A stretch of 64,000 nt of DNA. Source: Enhygromyxa salina (GTDB taxonomy: Bacteria > Myxococcota_A > Polyangia > Nannocystales > Nannocystaceae). Where the stretch lies: NCBI RefSeq assembly GCF_002994635.1, contig NZ_PVNL01000138.1, forward strand, positions 62,001-126,000. Reading direction: 5' to 3'. This document shows positions 18,429 through 27,611 of the stretch, one piece after another. How positions within the stretch are numbered: position 1 is the first letter of the stretch; each line of letters opens with the position of its first letter. The notes beneath the pieces are model-generated. The model was not told where the DNA came from, did no database searches, and worked only from the letters and a program-made list of their open reading frames with translations. The position numbers and the translations under genes are program-made.

Positions 18429-18934
18429 GACGGGCACCTCACTTCCAGGGTGTCGGGGACCTCGTCCAGCCTGAGCCCCGGCCGGGGCTCGTAGTGGATC
18501 ACATAGTGCGTGCCGCGGTCGTGCGGCTCGGCGCCCAGCTCATCGAGCAAGGGGGCGTCGCCGCACAGACCGTGGGTCGCAACCGAGCGAAACAGCGCCA
18601 TGCCGTCGTCGCTGGTCGCCAGCACCGGACCGTAAGCCAGCGCCGCCCCATAGACATTGCGCCGGTTGTAGGGCCCCTCGAGCTGGCTGTAGCGCGCCTG
18701 GGTGATCGGCAGCTCACGCGGCGTGCCGTCGGGTGCCTGCCAGCTCAGCGTGAAGCTGGTCGAGAAGGTCTCGAGCCCCTTGGTCGTGGAGAACACCTTG
18801 GGTGCGGGCGACAGCATGGTCGCGGCCGCGAAGCCCTTCAGCTTCGGCAGCCCGGCGAGGTCGCCCACGATCTGGGCCAGACCGATCACCAACAGCAGCG
18901 TGGCGGGCAGCCAGCGGCGCCATGAGATCCTCAT
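18425..18934 (-). CDS. Small membrane-anchored protein of the hydroxylase/HTTM operon
   Basis: The product is 169 residues from the ATG at 18934, which overlaps the upstream hydroxylase stop as ATGA. One N-terminal membrane segment (ATLLLVIGLAQIVGDLAG) is followed by a soluble, probably periplasmic domain with PKVFSTTKGLETFSTSF and YSQLEGPYNRRNVYGAALAYGPV, and Cys at the end (EVRCPS). No family with known activity is recognised. Its position between two lipid-type membrane proteins suggests that the three act together. Confidence 0.7.
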   Translation of the reverse strand: MRISWRRWLPATLLLVIGLAQIVGDLAGLPKLKGFAAATMLSPAPKVFSTTKGLETFSTSFTLSWQAPDGTPRELPITQARYSQLEGPYNRRNVYGAALAYGPVLATSDDGMALFRSVATHGLCGDAPLLDELGAEPHDRGTHYVIHYEPRPGLRLDEVPDTLEVRCPS

Positions 18935-19659
18935 GGGACCACCTCGTCGCGGTTCACGTCGATCCCGATCAGCATCTGCCCGAGCCGATGCTCCTTGTCG
19001 CCAAATCCGCAGCGCCCCTCGAAGCGCGCGGGGTTGTCGAAGGTCCCGAACAGCATGTCCCACACCGGTAGATCGCCGTAGTTGTGGGTGTGGCTGCCCT
19101 CCCGGTGATGCACGCAGTGCATCTCCGGCCGCTGAATCAAATAGCCGAGCCACCGCGGGGTCCGGACGTTCCAGTGGTAGACCAGCTCGGCGAGCCCACA
19201 GACTAATACAGCGCCCGCGGCCGCGGCCGGGCTCACGCCCAACACCAGGTACAGCACGCCGCTCGACAGCAACCCGTTGAGGACCAGCTCGAGCGGGTGC
19301 TTGTAGAAGCTGGTCACGATCTCGAGCCGCTGCGGGCTGTGGTGAGTCTGGTGAACCCAGCGCCACAAGAAGTCCGACTCATGCCGGGCCCGGTGCCACC
19401 AGTAGTAGACGAAGGTCAGCACCACGTAGCCGACCAGCGCGCCGCCGACCGATCCCAGCCGCTGACCCGGGAGCCACTGGTGGGCCCGCATCCACGGCTC
19501 CCACGCGACGCCCGCGAGCAGCACGACGCCAGCCTGCAGTGCGTTGAGCGAGAGCGCCCGCGCGTGCCAACCGGCGACCTTTGGGAACCGCCGCCCCGTC
19601 CAGCGGGCCTCGACGAGCATCATCAGCACGGCACAGGCGAGAACCATCAGCGCGACCAT
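18931..19659 (-). CDS. Fatty acid hydroxylase / sterol desaturase family protein
   Basis: The product is 242 residues. It is an integral-membrane di-iron oxygenase with the full histidine cluster: HRARH at 89-93, HQTHH at 103-107, HCVHH at 181-185 and HTH at 190-192. It has about four membrane helices. Family members hydroxylate or desaturate sterols, carotenoids, alkyl glycerols or fatty acids at the expense of O2. It is the first gene of the operon and starts 54 bp from the palindrome (at 19713) that separates it from the divergent LysR gene. The substrate is unknown. Confidence 0.92.
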   Translation of the reverse strand: MVALMVLACAVLMMLVEARWTGRRFPKVAGWHARALSLNALQAGVVLLAGVAWEPWMRAHQWLPGQRLGSVGGALVGYVVLTFVYYWWHRARHESDFLWRWVHQTHHSPQRLEIVTSFYKHPLELVLNGLLSSGVLYLVLGVSPAAAAGAVLVCGLAELVYHWNVRTPRWLGYLIQRPEMHCVHHREGSHTHNYGDLPVWDMLFGTFDNPARFEGRCGFGDKEHRLGQMLIGIDVNRDEVVP

Positions 19660-19749
19660 CTGCCCAGCGTAGAGTTGGCGTTCAATAATTCAAGAACATT
19701 TATAATTGACAAATCAATAAGCTCCACTTATTGATCAGCGTCAGCAACC
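19660..19749. promoter_or_regulatory. Divergent AT-rich promoter region
   Basis: This 90-bp gap between the hydroxylase operon and lysR is strikingly AT-rich for the window. On the minus strand TTGTCA, 17 bases and ATTATT make a plausible but weak sigma70 pair toward the operon. A plus-strand TTGAC lies just left of the palindrome. It is the natural place for LysR control of both sides. Confidence 0.55.
19713..19735. promoter_or_regulatory. Perfect palindrome, probable LysR operator
   Basis: ATCAATAAG and CTTATTGAT are perfect 9-bp inverted arms around the 5-bp spacer CTCCA, 14 bp before the lysR start. The dyad has the AT-rich, interrupted form of LysR-type boxes. Binding by the adjacent regulator is an inference. 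Confidence 0.7.
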
Positions 19750-20673
19750 ATGCAGCTCAACCGCCTCGAAGGTTTCTACTGGGTCGGCCACTCGGGCGGC
19801 TACGCGGCCGCGGCCCGAGCGATGCCCTACCCGATCACGCAGCCCGCCGTGTATCAGCAGGTCAAGCGGCTCGAGGAGGACGTCGAGTTCAAATTGTTCG
19901 AGCGGGTCGGACGTGGCGACATGCGGCTGACCCCGGGTGGCCAGGCCCTGTTCGACTTCATCGCGCCGTTCTTCGTCGGCTACGCCGCCGCGATCCGGGC
20001 TGCGCGGGCCAACGCGACGGGCGGGCTCCTGCGCATTCAAGCGGCCCACCAGCTGATCCGCGAGCTGCTCCCGGGCTGGGTCGCCGCGCTCACGGCCGCG
20101 CGACCGGGTGTGCAGGTCGAGATCCTCGAGGCGGGCACGGTCGAGCTCGAAGCCCTCCGCCGCGGTGACACCGATCTGCTGATCGACCACGTCGGCGCCG
20201 AGCCACCGAGCGACATTGGAGCGAAGACGGTCGCCGTCACCTATGGGTATCTGATCGCGCCAGCCGAGCTTCCGGGTGTCATGTCCGGCGACCTGGCGGC
20301 GCAGCTCGAGACCCCTGGATCGAGCCTCACCGCGCTACGGGGATTGCCGTTCATCGCCTATAGCCGGCACCTCGGTCATCACGAGATTCAGCGAGAGGCG
20401 CTCGGCCACTTCGACCTCGCGCCGCAGGTCGTCGCCTATCTCGAGCGCGCCGAGTGCATCACGGCAATGGTGGCCGCGGGCGTGGGGTACTCCTTCATTC
20501 CGAGTATGGAGCCCAACGGTCCGCAGCACCCCGGTGTGCGGTCGTATCCGATCGCCGTTGACGGCGCCCGCTTTCCGGTTGTCGCCCTGTGGCGAGAGGC
20601 GGGCACACCTCACCCGCTGATTGAGCTGATGCTCTCGCTCGCGCCGAGTCCACCGGTTTCATCGTGGCCCTGA
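19750..20673 (+). CDS. LysR-type transcriptional regulator
   Basis: The product is 307 residues. The N-terminal winged helix-turn-helix is at residues 1-62 (LNRLEGFYWVGHSGGYAAAAR, then YPITQPAVYQQVKRLEED and LFERVGRG with RLTPGGQAL). The C-terminal effector-binding domain runs from ~90 to 300. The recognition-helix wording is unusual: AARAMPYPITQPAVYQQVKRLE in place of AAxxLxxSQPAxSxQIxxLE, with PYP giving a kink. It is transcribed away from the hydroxylase operon and is expected to regulate it. Confidence 0.93.
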   Translation: MQLNRLEGFYWVGHSGGYAAAARAMPYPITQPAVYQQVKRLEEDVEFKLFERVGRGDMRLTPGGQALFDFIAPFFVGYAAAIRAARANATGGLLRIQAAHQLIRELLPGWVAALTAARPGVQVEILEAGTVELEALRRGDTDLLIDHVGAEPPSDIGAKTVAVTYGYLIAPAELPGVMSGDLAAQLETPGSSLTALRGLPFIAYSRHLGHHEIQREALGHFDLAPQVVAYLERAECITAMVAAGVGYSFIPSMEPNGPQHPGVRSYPIAVDGARFPVVALWREAGTPHPLIELMLSLAPSPPVSSWP

Positions 20674-20785
20674 ATGCCCACGCCAGATTACCCGTAGGCG
20701 CTCCCTGCGGCGACCCAGGCACACCTGATTCATCATGTTACATTGATGCAAATACGCGCCCGAGACCAGAAAGATCCGGCGATAC

Positions 20786-22783
20786 TTGCATGCCGCCGCA
20801 CCATCTATTGTGCAAGTTCGCGCCGACGTCACTCAGCACACACTCACTACCGAGCAAGACGAACTCGGTGACGAGCGAACGCTCGCGCAATTTCTAGAGT
20901 CAGCACCGGATGCCATGGTGGTCGTACGCGGCGACGGGATCATGGCGTTGGCCAACGCCCAGGCCGTGCGTCTGTTCGGTCATTCGCGTGAAGCGCTGAT
21001 CGGCCAGCCAATTGAGATGCTGATCCCCAAGCGTCTCCACGAGGAGCATCGCAACCACCGTCAGGTCTACGCCGCGAAGCCGTCGCTTCGGCCAATGGGC
21101 TCCGAGATGGAGCTGTTCGGACTCCACGTCGATGGCAGTGAGTTCCCGGTCGAGGTCAGCCTGTCGCCGGTCGAGACCAAAGAGGGCTCCGTCGTCATCG
21201 CCGCCGTCCGCGACATCACCGGTCGCAAGAAAGACGCCGAGCTGCTCCGCCAGCTGGTGGAGTCAGCGCCCGACGCCATGGTCATCGTCGACGCCCGTGG
21301 GACGATCCGACTGGTCAACGGTCAGACCGAGCGCGTGTTCGGCTACTCGCGCGCGGCGCTGATCGGCGAGTCCGTCGAGGCGCTGATCCCCGAGCGGCTG
21401 CACGCCGTCCATCAACGCCACCGAGAGCGCTACGCCCGAGGTCCCACGCTGCGGGCGATGGGGGCCGGCATGGGCAAGCTGCTCGGGCGGCGGCCAGACG
21501 GAACCGAGTTCCCGATCGAGATCAGCCTGTCGCCGATCGAGACCCGAGACGGTCTGCTGATCTCGGCGGCGATCCGTGACATCACCGAGCGCCAGCGCGA
21601 AGAGGAGCGGCGACTCAGCATCGAGGCGAGCCTGCAGCACGCACAGAAGCTCGAGAGCTTGGGGGTCATGGCCGGAGGTGTGGCCCACGACTTCAACAAC
21701 CTACTCGTTGGGGTGCTCGGCAACGCCGAGCTGGTCGAGGCCGAGCTCCCGCCCGACTTCCCGCTTCGCGTCCAAGTCCAGGACATCCAGGCCGCCGCCG
21801 AGCGGGCGGCAGATCTGTGCCTGCAGCTGCTCGCCTACGCAGGCAAGGCGCGCGTCGAGCTGCAGCCCACGGATCTGTCGGCGCTGATCCGCGACATGCT
21901 CCATCTGATCGAGATCGCGGTCTCGAAGCACCACAAGTTGCACCTCGCGCTCGACTCGTCGCTACCGCTGATCCTGGTCGACAGCACGCAGGTTCGGCAG
22001 GTCGTCATGAACTTGCTGCTCAACGCCTCCGAGGCGATCAGCGATCGCGCTGGACACATCACCGTCACCACCAACATCCGTTACTTTGCCCAGGAGTACC
22101 TGCGCAACTGTGATGTCGCCGACAGGCTCGAGGCGGGACGCTACGTCGTGCTCTCGGTGAAAGACGACGGCTCGGGCATGAGCCAGGCGGTCCGATGCCG
22201 CATTTTCGAGCCGTTCTTCACCACCAAGTTCACGGGACGCGGGATCGGGCTGGCCTCGGTTCTGGGCATCGTTCGCGCCATGGGAGGTGCGATTCAGGTG
22301 GAGAGCGAGGTCGGCGCGGGCACCTGCGTCAACGTTCTGTTCCCGCTCAACACCGAGCAGGGGCTGAGCGAGGTCGAGACCGACACCGATGGGCCGAAGC
22401 AGCCGGTGATCTTGGTGGTCGATGATGAGCAAGTCGTCCGCTCCGTCGCGAGCGTGGCCCTGAAGCAGGCGGGGCTGCCCTACCTCGTCGCCCAGTCGGG
22501 GTTCGAGGCGCTCGAGATCCTTCGCGCCCACCGAGACGAGATCGGCGTCGTGCTCCTCGATCTGTCGATGCCAGGCATGAGCGGTGCGCAGTGCCTGCAC
22601 ACGATGCGTGAAGAGTGCTTTGACATCGAGGTGATCCTCTGCAGCGGCTATGAGGAGCACGACGCCACGCGCGCCGTCACGGATCAGTACATTGGCTTCG
22701 TGCAAAAGCCGTGGCGCGTACGCCACCTGCTCTCGGAGGTCCGCCGCGCGCTCGATACCCACGCCAGCGCCGCCCACACGTAG
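20786..22783 (+). CDS. Hybrid histidine kinase with two PAS domains and a receiver
   Basis: The product is 665 residues from a TTG start. PAS1 is at ~34-145 and PAS2 at ~157-270. The two PAS domains are near copies of each other (ESAPDAMV, ALIGxxxExLIPxRLH and DGxEFPxExSLSP occur in both), which indicates an internal duplication. A HisKA segment follows with phospho-acceptor His301 in VMAGGVAHDFNN. The HATPase domain has NLLLNASEA (N box), DDGSG (G1) and GRGIGLASVLG (G2). A C-terminal receiver at ~540-655 has Asp592 in LLDLSMPGMSG. No membrane segment is present, so it is a cytosolic sensor. No output regulator is adjacent, although the divergent lysR-side gap holds a CATCA/TGATG dyad at 20731-20748. 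Confidence 0.95.
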   Translation: MHAAAPSIVQVRADVTQHTLTTEQDELGDERTLAQFLESAPDAMVVVRGDGIMALANAQAVRLFGHSREALIGQPIEMLIPKRLHEEHRNHRQVYAAKPSLRPMGSEMELFGLHVDGSEFPVEVSLSPVETKEGSVVIAAVRDITGRKKDAELLRQLVESAPDAMVIVDARGTIRLVNGQTERVFGYSRAALIGESVEALIPERLHAVHQRHRERYARGPTLRAMGAGMGKLLGRRPDGTEFPIEISLSPIETRDGLLISAAIRDITERQREEERRLSIEASLQHAQKLESLGVMAGGVAHDFNNLLVGVLGNAELVEAELPPDFPLRVQVQDIQAAAERAADLCLQLLAYAGKARVELQPTDLSALIRDMLHLIEIAVSKHHKLHLALDSSLPLILVDSTQVRQVVMNLLLNASEAISDRAGHITVTTNIRYFAQEYLRNCDVADRLEAGRYVVLSVKDDGSGMSQAVRCRIFEPFFTTKFTGRGIGLASVLGIVRAMGGAIQVESEVGAGTCVNVLFPLNTEQGLSEVETDTDGPKQPVILVVDDEQVVRSVASVALKQAGLPYLVAQSGFEALEILRAHRDEIGVVLLDLSMPGMSGAQCLHTMREECFDIEVILCSGYEEHDATRAVTDQYIGFVQKPWRVRHLLSEVRRALDTHASAAHT

Positions 22784-22790
22784 AACCTCG

Positions 22791-23630
22791 CTACGGCCGG
22801 CTCCCGTCGACTCGGTAGCGCGCCAGATCCACGTGGATATGGTTGCGATGCAGGTTGTCGAAATAGGGCGTGACCACGACCGAGAACACCTGCTCGTCGT
22901 ACAGCCGATTCGCCAGGCTACGCAAGAACTGGGTGGTCGGATCCTCGGGGTCGTTCAGCGTGGGCTTGAAGTCGTCGAGCACCGTCGCGGTCTCGCCGTT
23001 CGCAAACACGAATTTCTTCAGATCGATCCCGTTGGCGAAGCTGTGCTCGCTCAGAAGATCATAGTTGACCATCTCGCGGCAATTGAAGGTGCCCATGTGC
23101 TCGATGCTCTTGATCCGCGAGCCGACCAGGCGCTCGGCCTCTTCCTGGGCGACGCGCTCGAAGTCGGCCAGCGCCAGGGCCATCGTGCAGGTCAGCAGCG
23201 GATTGTTGTTGTAGGCGATGTTGCCCGGCCCTCGCTTGACGCGAACGACCTGGTGGGCCCCGCAGGTGTAGACCCCATCGACCTTCTTGCCGACGCCGAT
23301 CCGCGCGGGCTTGAAGCTGACTCCGGCGGCCTCGAGTCGCGCCTCGCAGTCTGGCAGCGGCTCGGGCGGGCCCAGCACGTTGTCGTTGTCGGGATCGAGA
23401 TCCGCGTGGCCCCACGACAGAAGCTCGGGCTCGGGCTCCGGTTCAGGCTCCGGCTCCGGTTCAGGCTCCGGCTCGACCACGGGCTCGGCCACCGCGGGCT
23501 CCTCGCTGTCGGCCCCGCTGGCTGGGGTGATCGGACTGGCGTCCCGCGGCGCCTGGGTCGACGTCGCGTCGCAAGCACCCAGACCGAACATCGGCGCGAA
23601 GATCAGCGCCAGACAAGTGAGGCGTGTCAT
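22791..23630 (-). CDS. Extensin-like peptidase-fold lipoprotein
   Basis: The product is 279 residues. The ATG at 23630 gives a signal ending in GLGAC (Cys20). Residues ~35-70 are a Pro/Glu linker with EP repeats. The C-terminal ~190 residues match the Extensin-like_C domain: CEARLEAAGVSF, TCGAHQVVRVKRG, NPLLTCTMALALADFE, HMGTFNCREM, LSEHSFANGIDL and a final RNHIHVDL. His-rich SEHSFANGIDL and HIHVDL are the zinc-ligand positions in M15/VanY-type D,D-carboxypeptidases, so a cell-wall role is plausible. It converges on the histidine kinase gene with a 7-bp gap. Confidence 0.8.
   Translation of the reverse strand: MTRLTCLALIFAPMFGLGACDATSTQAPRDASPITPASGADSEEPAVAEPVVEPEPEPEPEPEPEPEPELLSWGHADLDPDNDNVLGPPEPLPDCEARLEAAGVSFKPARIGVGKKVDGVYTCGAHQVVRVKRGPGNIAYNNNPLLTCTMALALADFERVAQEEAERLVGSRIKSIEHMGTFNCREMVNYDLLSEHSFANGIDLKKFVFANGETATVLDDFKPTLNDPEDPTTQFLRSLANRLYDEQVFSVVVTPYFDNLHRNHIHVDLARYRVDGSRP
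23424..23476 (-). repeat. Glu-Pro coding tandem repeat
   Basis: Tandem 6-bp units (gctccg/gttcag type on the plus strand) encode the Pro/Glu run of the extensin-like lipoprotein. Confidence 0.8.
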
Positions 23631-23775
23631 CCCAGGCTGGATCGTACCCATCCGGGACGCCAACGTGCCACCCCCCCGCCATGATCTGCTCACCCGGGAG
23701 GATTTTCGCACGCGATACGATCGCGCGATCACGCCACCGGTGCCCCCTCGGGTCCAGATCCGCTAAGATCCTCGC

Positions 23776-25248
23776 GTGGCCGAATTGATCGTCAACGGGC
23801 GCGCGCTGCAGATCGACGAGTCGCGCCTCGATCCACACACGACAGTGCTCGACTTCCTGCGCGAGCGCGGCCTGGTCGGCACCAAGGAGGGCTGCGCCGA
23901 GGGGGAGTGCGGGGCGTGTGCAGTCGCCCTCGTCCGTGAAGACCACGCCCAGCGGACGGCCTACATTCCCGTGAACAGCTGCCTGACGCTGTTGGGCTCG
24001 GTGCTCGGCGGCGAGCTGATCAGCGTGGAGGGCGTTCGACCCAGCCCCGACGCGCTGCACCCCGTCCAGACGGCGATGGTCGAGCGCGGCGGCTCACAGT
24101 GTGGCTACTGCACGCCCGGCTTCGTGGTCAGCATGTTCTCCGAGTACTACCGGCGCGACCGCCCGGCCTGGGACCCGGAGGCGATCGCGGGAAACCTGTG
24201 TCGCTGCACCGGGTATCGGCCGATCCGCGACGCGATGCGAGACCTCGGCGCGCCCGCCAGCGACGATCGCTTCCTCGCCCGGCTCGCCCAGCCAACCCCG
24301 ATCCTGGCCGGGCTCACCCAGCTGCGCACGCACGCCGGTCAGACGCCGGGCCAGCGCCAGCTGCTGCGACCGGCCTCGCTCGACGAGCTGCTGGATCAGC
24401 TCGCCGAGCACCCCCAGGCCAAGCTGATCGCGGGCGGCACCGACGTGGTCGTGGAGATCAACCAACGACACGCGCGCTGGCCCACGCTGATCTCGCTCGA
24501 GGCCGTCGCCGAGCTGCGCAGCTTCACGATCGACGGCGAGACCGCGCGGATCGGCGCAGCGCTCAGCCTGTCCGCGCTCGAGCACCACCTCGATCACGCG
24601 ATCCCGCTGCTCGCCGAGCTGTTTCCGCTGTTCTCGTCTCGGCTGATCCGCAACCGCGCCACGCTGGGCGGCAACCTGGCCAACGCCTCGCCGATCGGCG
24701 ACTCGCCGCCCGTGCTGCTCGCGCTCGACGCCTCCCTCGAGCTTCGCTCGCGCGCGGGTCAACGCGTGGTCCCGCTCGCGGCGTTCTTTACCGGCTACCG
24801 CCAGACCGTGCTCGAGCCGGGCGAGCTGATCACCCACGTCCATGTTCCCGTGCGGCGGCCCACGCACGCGCACTTCTACAAGGTCAGCAAGCGGGTGCTC
24901 GACGACATCTCCACGGTCGCGGCCGCGTTCGCGCTCGAGCTCGATGAGGCCAGCGGCGAGATCACCCGCGCGCGGCTGGCCTACGGTGGCGTCGCGGCCA
25001 CGCCCGCCCGGGCCCTGGACGCCGAGCGAGCGCTGATCGGCCGGACGTGGACCCGCGAGACCGTCGCCAGCGTGGCGGCGCTGGTCACCGCCGCGTTCAC
25101 ACCGATGAGCGACCACCGCGGCAGCGCCGACTACCGGGTGGCCATGTGCGCGCGGCTGCTCGAAAAATTCTTTCACGAGACCACGGACAACCGCCGGATC
25201 GGCCCCCAGCCACCGCCGGTCGTCGCCCACCACGGAGCACAGCCATGA
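23776..25248 (+). CDS. xdhA: Xanthine dehydrogenase small subunit (2Fe-2S and FAD)
   Basis: The product is 490 residues from a GTG start. Cluster I ligands are Cys40, Cys45, Cys48 and Cys69 (GCAEGECGACAV). Cluster II ligands are Cys109, Cys112, Cys142 and Cys144 (QCGYC and LCRC). The FAD domain begins at about residue 193 with LLRPASLDEL, KLIAGGTDVV and RNRATLGGNLANASPIGDSPP. It oxidises hypoxanthine/xanthine together with the large subunit and passes electrons to NAD+. It overlaps xdhB by 4 bp (ATGA). No xdhC chaperone gene lies in the window. Confidence 0.95.
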   Translation: MAELIVNGRALQIDESRLDPHTTVLDFLRERGLVGTKEGCAEGECGACAVALVREDHAQRTAYIPVNSCLTLLGSVLGGELISVEGVRPSPDALHPVQTAMVERGGSQCGYCTPGFVVSMFSEYYRRDRPAWDPEAIAGNLCRCTGYRPIRDAMRDLGAPASDDRFLARLAQPTPILAGLTQLRTHAGQTPGQRQLLRPASLDELLDQLAEHPQAKLIAGGTDVVVEINQRHARWPTLISLEAVAELRSFTIDGETARIGAALSLSALEHHLDHAIPLLAELFPLFSSRLIRNRATLGGNLANASPIGDSPPVLLALDASLELRSRAGQRVVPLAAFFTGYRQTVLEPGELITHVHVPVRRPTHAHFYKVSKRVLDDISTVAAAFALELDEASGEITRARLAYGGVAATPARALDAERALIGRTWTRETVASVAALVTAAFTPMSDHRGSADYRVAMCARLLEKFFHETTDNRRIGPQPPPVVAHHGAQP

Positions 25249-27566
25249 CAAGCGTCGGACGAGCGATCCCCCACGAGAGCGCCCCCGGCCATGCGAGCGG
25301 CGAGGCTCGCTACACCGACGACTTGCTCGACCGGTTCGCCAACGCGCTGCACGCCTGGCCCGTGCTCTCGCCCCACGCTCACGCCACCGTCGTCTCGATC
25401 AACGCGGGCGTGGCCGCGAGCATGCCTGGCGTCGTCAAGATCCTGACCAGCCAAGACGTGCCCGGGCAGAACGAGGTCGGCGCCGTCCACCACGACGAGC
25501 CGCTGTTCCCGACCGAGATCCAGTTTCACAATCAACCGGTCGCCTGGGTGCTCGCCGAGACGCTGGACGCCGCCCGCGAGGCCGCGGCCGCGGTCGTCGT
25601 CGAGTATGAGCAGCTGCCCGCGATCATCACCATGGAGCAGGCGATCGCCGCGGGCAGCTTTCTCACCGAGCCGCTCACGATCATCGCGGGCGCGCCCCAG
25701 CAGGCCCTGACCACGGCGCCACAAACCCTCAGCGGTGAGCTACACATTGGCGGGCAAGAGCACTTTTACCTCGAGACCCAGGCCGCGATCGCAGCCTGGG
25801 ACGAGGCCGGCGAGGTCGTTGTCCATAGCTCGACCCAGCACCCGACCGAGACCCAGATCATCGTCGCGCGGGTGCTCGGGATCCCGCGCAATCGGGTCAC
25901 CTGTCAGTCGCTGCGCATGGGCGGGGCGTTTGGCGGGAAAGAGGTGCAGGCCAACCCCTATGCTGCGATCGCAGCGGTCGGCGCCCACGCGACCGGCCGC
26001 CCGGTCCGGGTCCGCCTCGATCGTCAGCTCGACATGGCGCTGACCGGCAAGCGGCATCCGTTTCTGGCCCGGTTTGACGTGGGCCACGACGACGACGGCC
26101 GGATCCTGGCCATGGACCTGCAGCTCTACAGCGACGGCGGGTGGTCACACGATCTGTCCAAGGCGATCATGTTCCGCGCGCTGTTTCACTGCGACAACTG
26201 CTATCGGATCCCCAACCTGCGCGTGGTCGGTCGCGTGCTGCGAACCCACAAGACCTCGCAGACGGCCTTTCGTGGGTTCGGGGGGCCGCAGGGCATGGTC
26301 GCGATCGAGGACATCGTCGATCGCGTGGCGCGGGCGGTCGGCCGGCCCCCGCACGAGGTTCGGGCGCTCAATTTTTATCGCGAGGGCGACCATACCCACT
26401 ATGGCCAATTGGTGCGCGACGCCGGGCGCATCGAGCAAATCTGGAATTCGCTGACGCAGACCTCCGACTTCGCCAACCGCTGGGCCGCCACTGAGGCGTT
26501 CAACGCCGCCAGCACCCACGAAAAGCGCGGCCTGGCGATCACCCCGGTTCGATTTGGGATCTCGTTCACGACGAGCTTCTTGAACCAAGCGGGGGCGCTG
26601 GTGCTCGTCTACGCGGATGGCTCGATTCAGGTCAATCACGGCGGCACCGAGATGGGCCAGGGTCTGCACACCAAGATGTTGCAGATCGCCGCCGACGCGC
26701 TCGGGGTCCCGCTCGAGGTCGTGCGGCTGATGCCAACCCGAACCGACAAGGTGCCCAACACCTCGGCGACCGCGGCGTCGAGCGGCTCGGATCTAAACGG
26801 CGCCGCGGTCGAGCACGCGTGCGCGCAGATCCGCGAGCGACTGGCCGAGGTCGCCGGGCGCGAGCTGGGGATCCCGCCCGATGACCTGGAATTCGCGGGT
26901 GGCCGGGTGCGACCGTTCTGGCAGCGCGACGATCCAACGGCCGGGCTCAGCTTCGCCGAATTGGTCGGGCGCGCGTACCTGCAGCGGGTCGCGTTGTTTG
27001 CGACTGGCTACTATCGCACGCCGCACATTCACTACAATGAGGCCACCGGGCGCGGGAAGCCGTTTCACTATTTCACGTATGGCGCCGCGGTCACCGAGGT
27101 GCAGGTCGACGGGTTCACCGGACAATTCGAGATCCGCCGGGTCGACATTCTGCATGACGTCGGCGACTCGATCTCGCCGCTGGTGGACATGGGCCAGATC
27201 GAGGGCGGGTTCATGCAGGGGCTGGGCTGGCTGACCTCCGAGCAATTGGTGTGGAGCGACGACGGCCGGCTCGCCACGCGCGGGGCCTCGACCTACAAGC
27301 TGCCGACCCTGGGCGAGTGCCCCGAGGCGTTCAACGTGGAGCTGCTGCCGATGGCGACCGAGCCCAGCGTGGTCAAGGGTAGCAAAGCCGTCGGGGAGCC
27401 GCCGTTGATGCTGGCGATCTCGGTCCGCGAGGCGCTGCGGGCCGCGGTCGCGGGGTTTGGCCAGCAGGGCGCGATCGAGCTGGCGTGCCCGAGCACCCCC
27501 GAGGCAGTGTACTGGGCGATCGAGGCGGCGCGTGAGCGCGCGGCCGAGCGGGCGGCCGCGGAATAA
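25245..27566 (+). CDS. xdhB: Xanthine dehydrogenase molybdopterin-binding subunit
   Basis: The product is 773 residues from the ATG at 25245, which overlaps the small-subunit stop by 4 bp. Molybdopterin-binding motifs are visible: GGAFGGKE, TAFRGFGGPQGM and NTSATAASSGSDLNG, with a Glu in KAVGEPPLMLAISVREAL as the active-site base. This is full length for XdhB. A longer in-frame start upstream lies inside xdhA and lacks homology. It is the catalytic half of the heterodimer; the substrate is a purine such as hypoxanthine. Confidence 0.95.
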   Translation: MTSVGRAIPHESAPGHASGEARYTDDLLDRFANALHAWPVLSPHAHATVVSINAGVAASMPGVVKILTSQDVPGQNEVGAVHHDEPLFPTEIQFHNQPVAWVLAETLDAAREAAAAVVVEYEQLPAIITMEQAIAAGSFLTEPLTIIAGAPQQALTTAPQTLSGELHIGGQEHFYLETQAAIAAWDEAGEVVVHSSTQHPTETQIIVARVLGIPRNRVTCQSLRMGGAFGGKEVQANPYAAIAAVGAHATGRPVRVRLDRQLDMALTGKRHPFLARFDVGHDDDGRILAMDLQLYSDGGWSHDLSKAIMFRALFHCDNCYRIPNLRVVGRVLRTHKTSQTAFRGFGGPQGMVAIEDIVDRVARAVGRPPHEVRALNFYREGDHTHYGQLVRDAGRIEQIWNSLTQTSDFANRWAATEAFNAASTHEKRGLAITPVRFGISFTTSFLNQAGALVLVYADGSIQVNHGGTEMGQGLHTKMLQIAADALGVPLEVVRLMPTRTDKVPNTSATAASSGSDLNGAAVEHACAQIRERLAEVAGRELGIPPDDLEFAGGRVRPFWQRDDPTAGLSFAELVGRAYLQRVALFATGYYRTPHIHYNEATGRGKPFHYFTYGAAVTEVQVDGFTGQFEIRRVDILHDVGDSISPLVDMGQIEGGFMQGLGWLTSEQLVWSDDGRLATRGASTYKLPTLGECPEAFNVELLPMATEPSVVKGSKAVGEPPLMLAISVREALRAAVAGFGQQGAIELACPSTPEAVYWAIEAARERAAERAAAE

Positions 27567-27611
27567 TTTCGCAAGTCGAACACGCTGGGTTCACGTTGCA
27601 CGCAGGCACAG

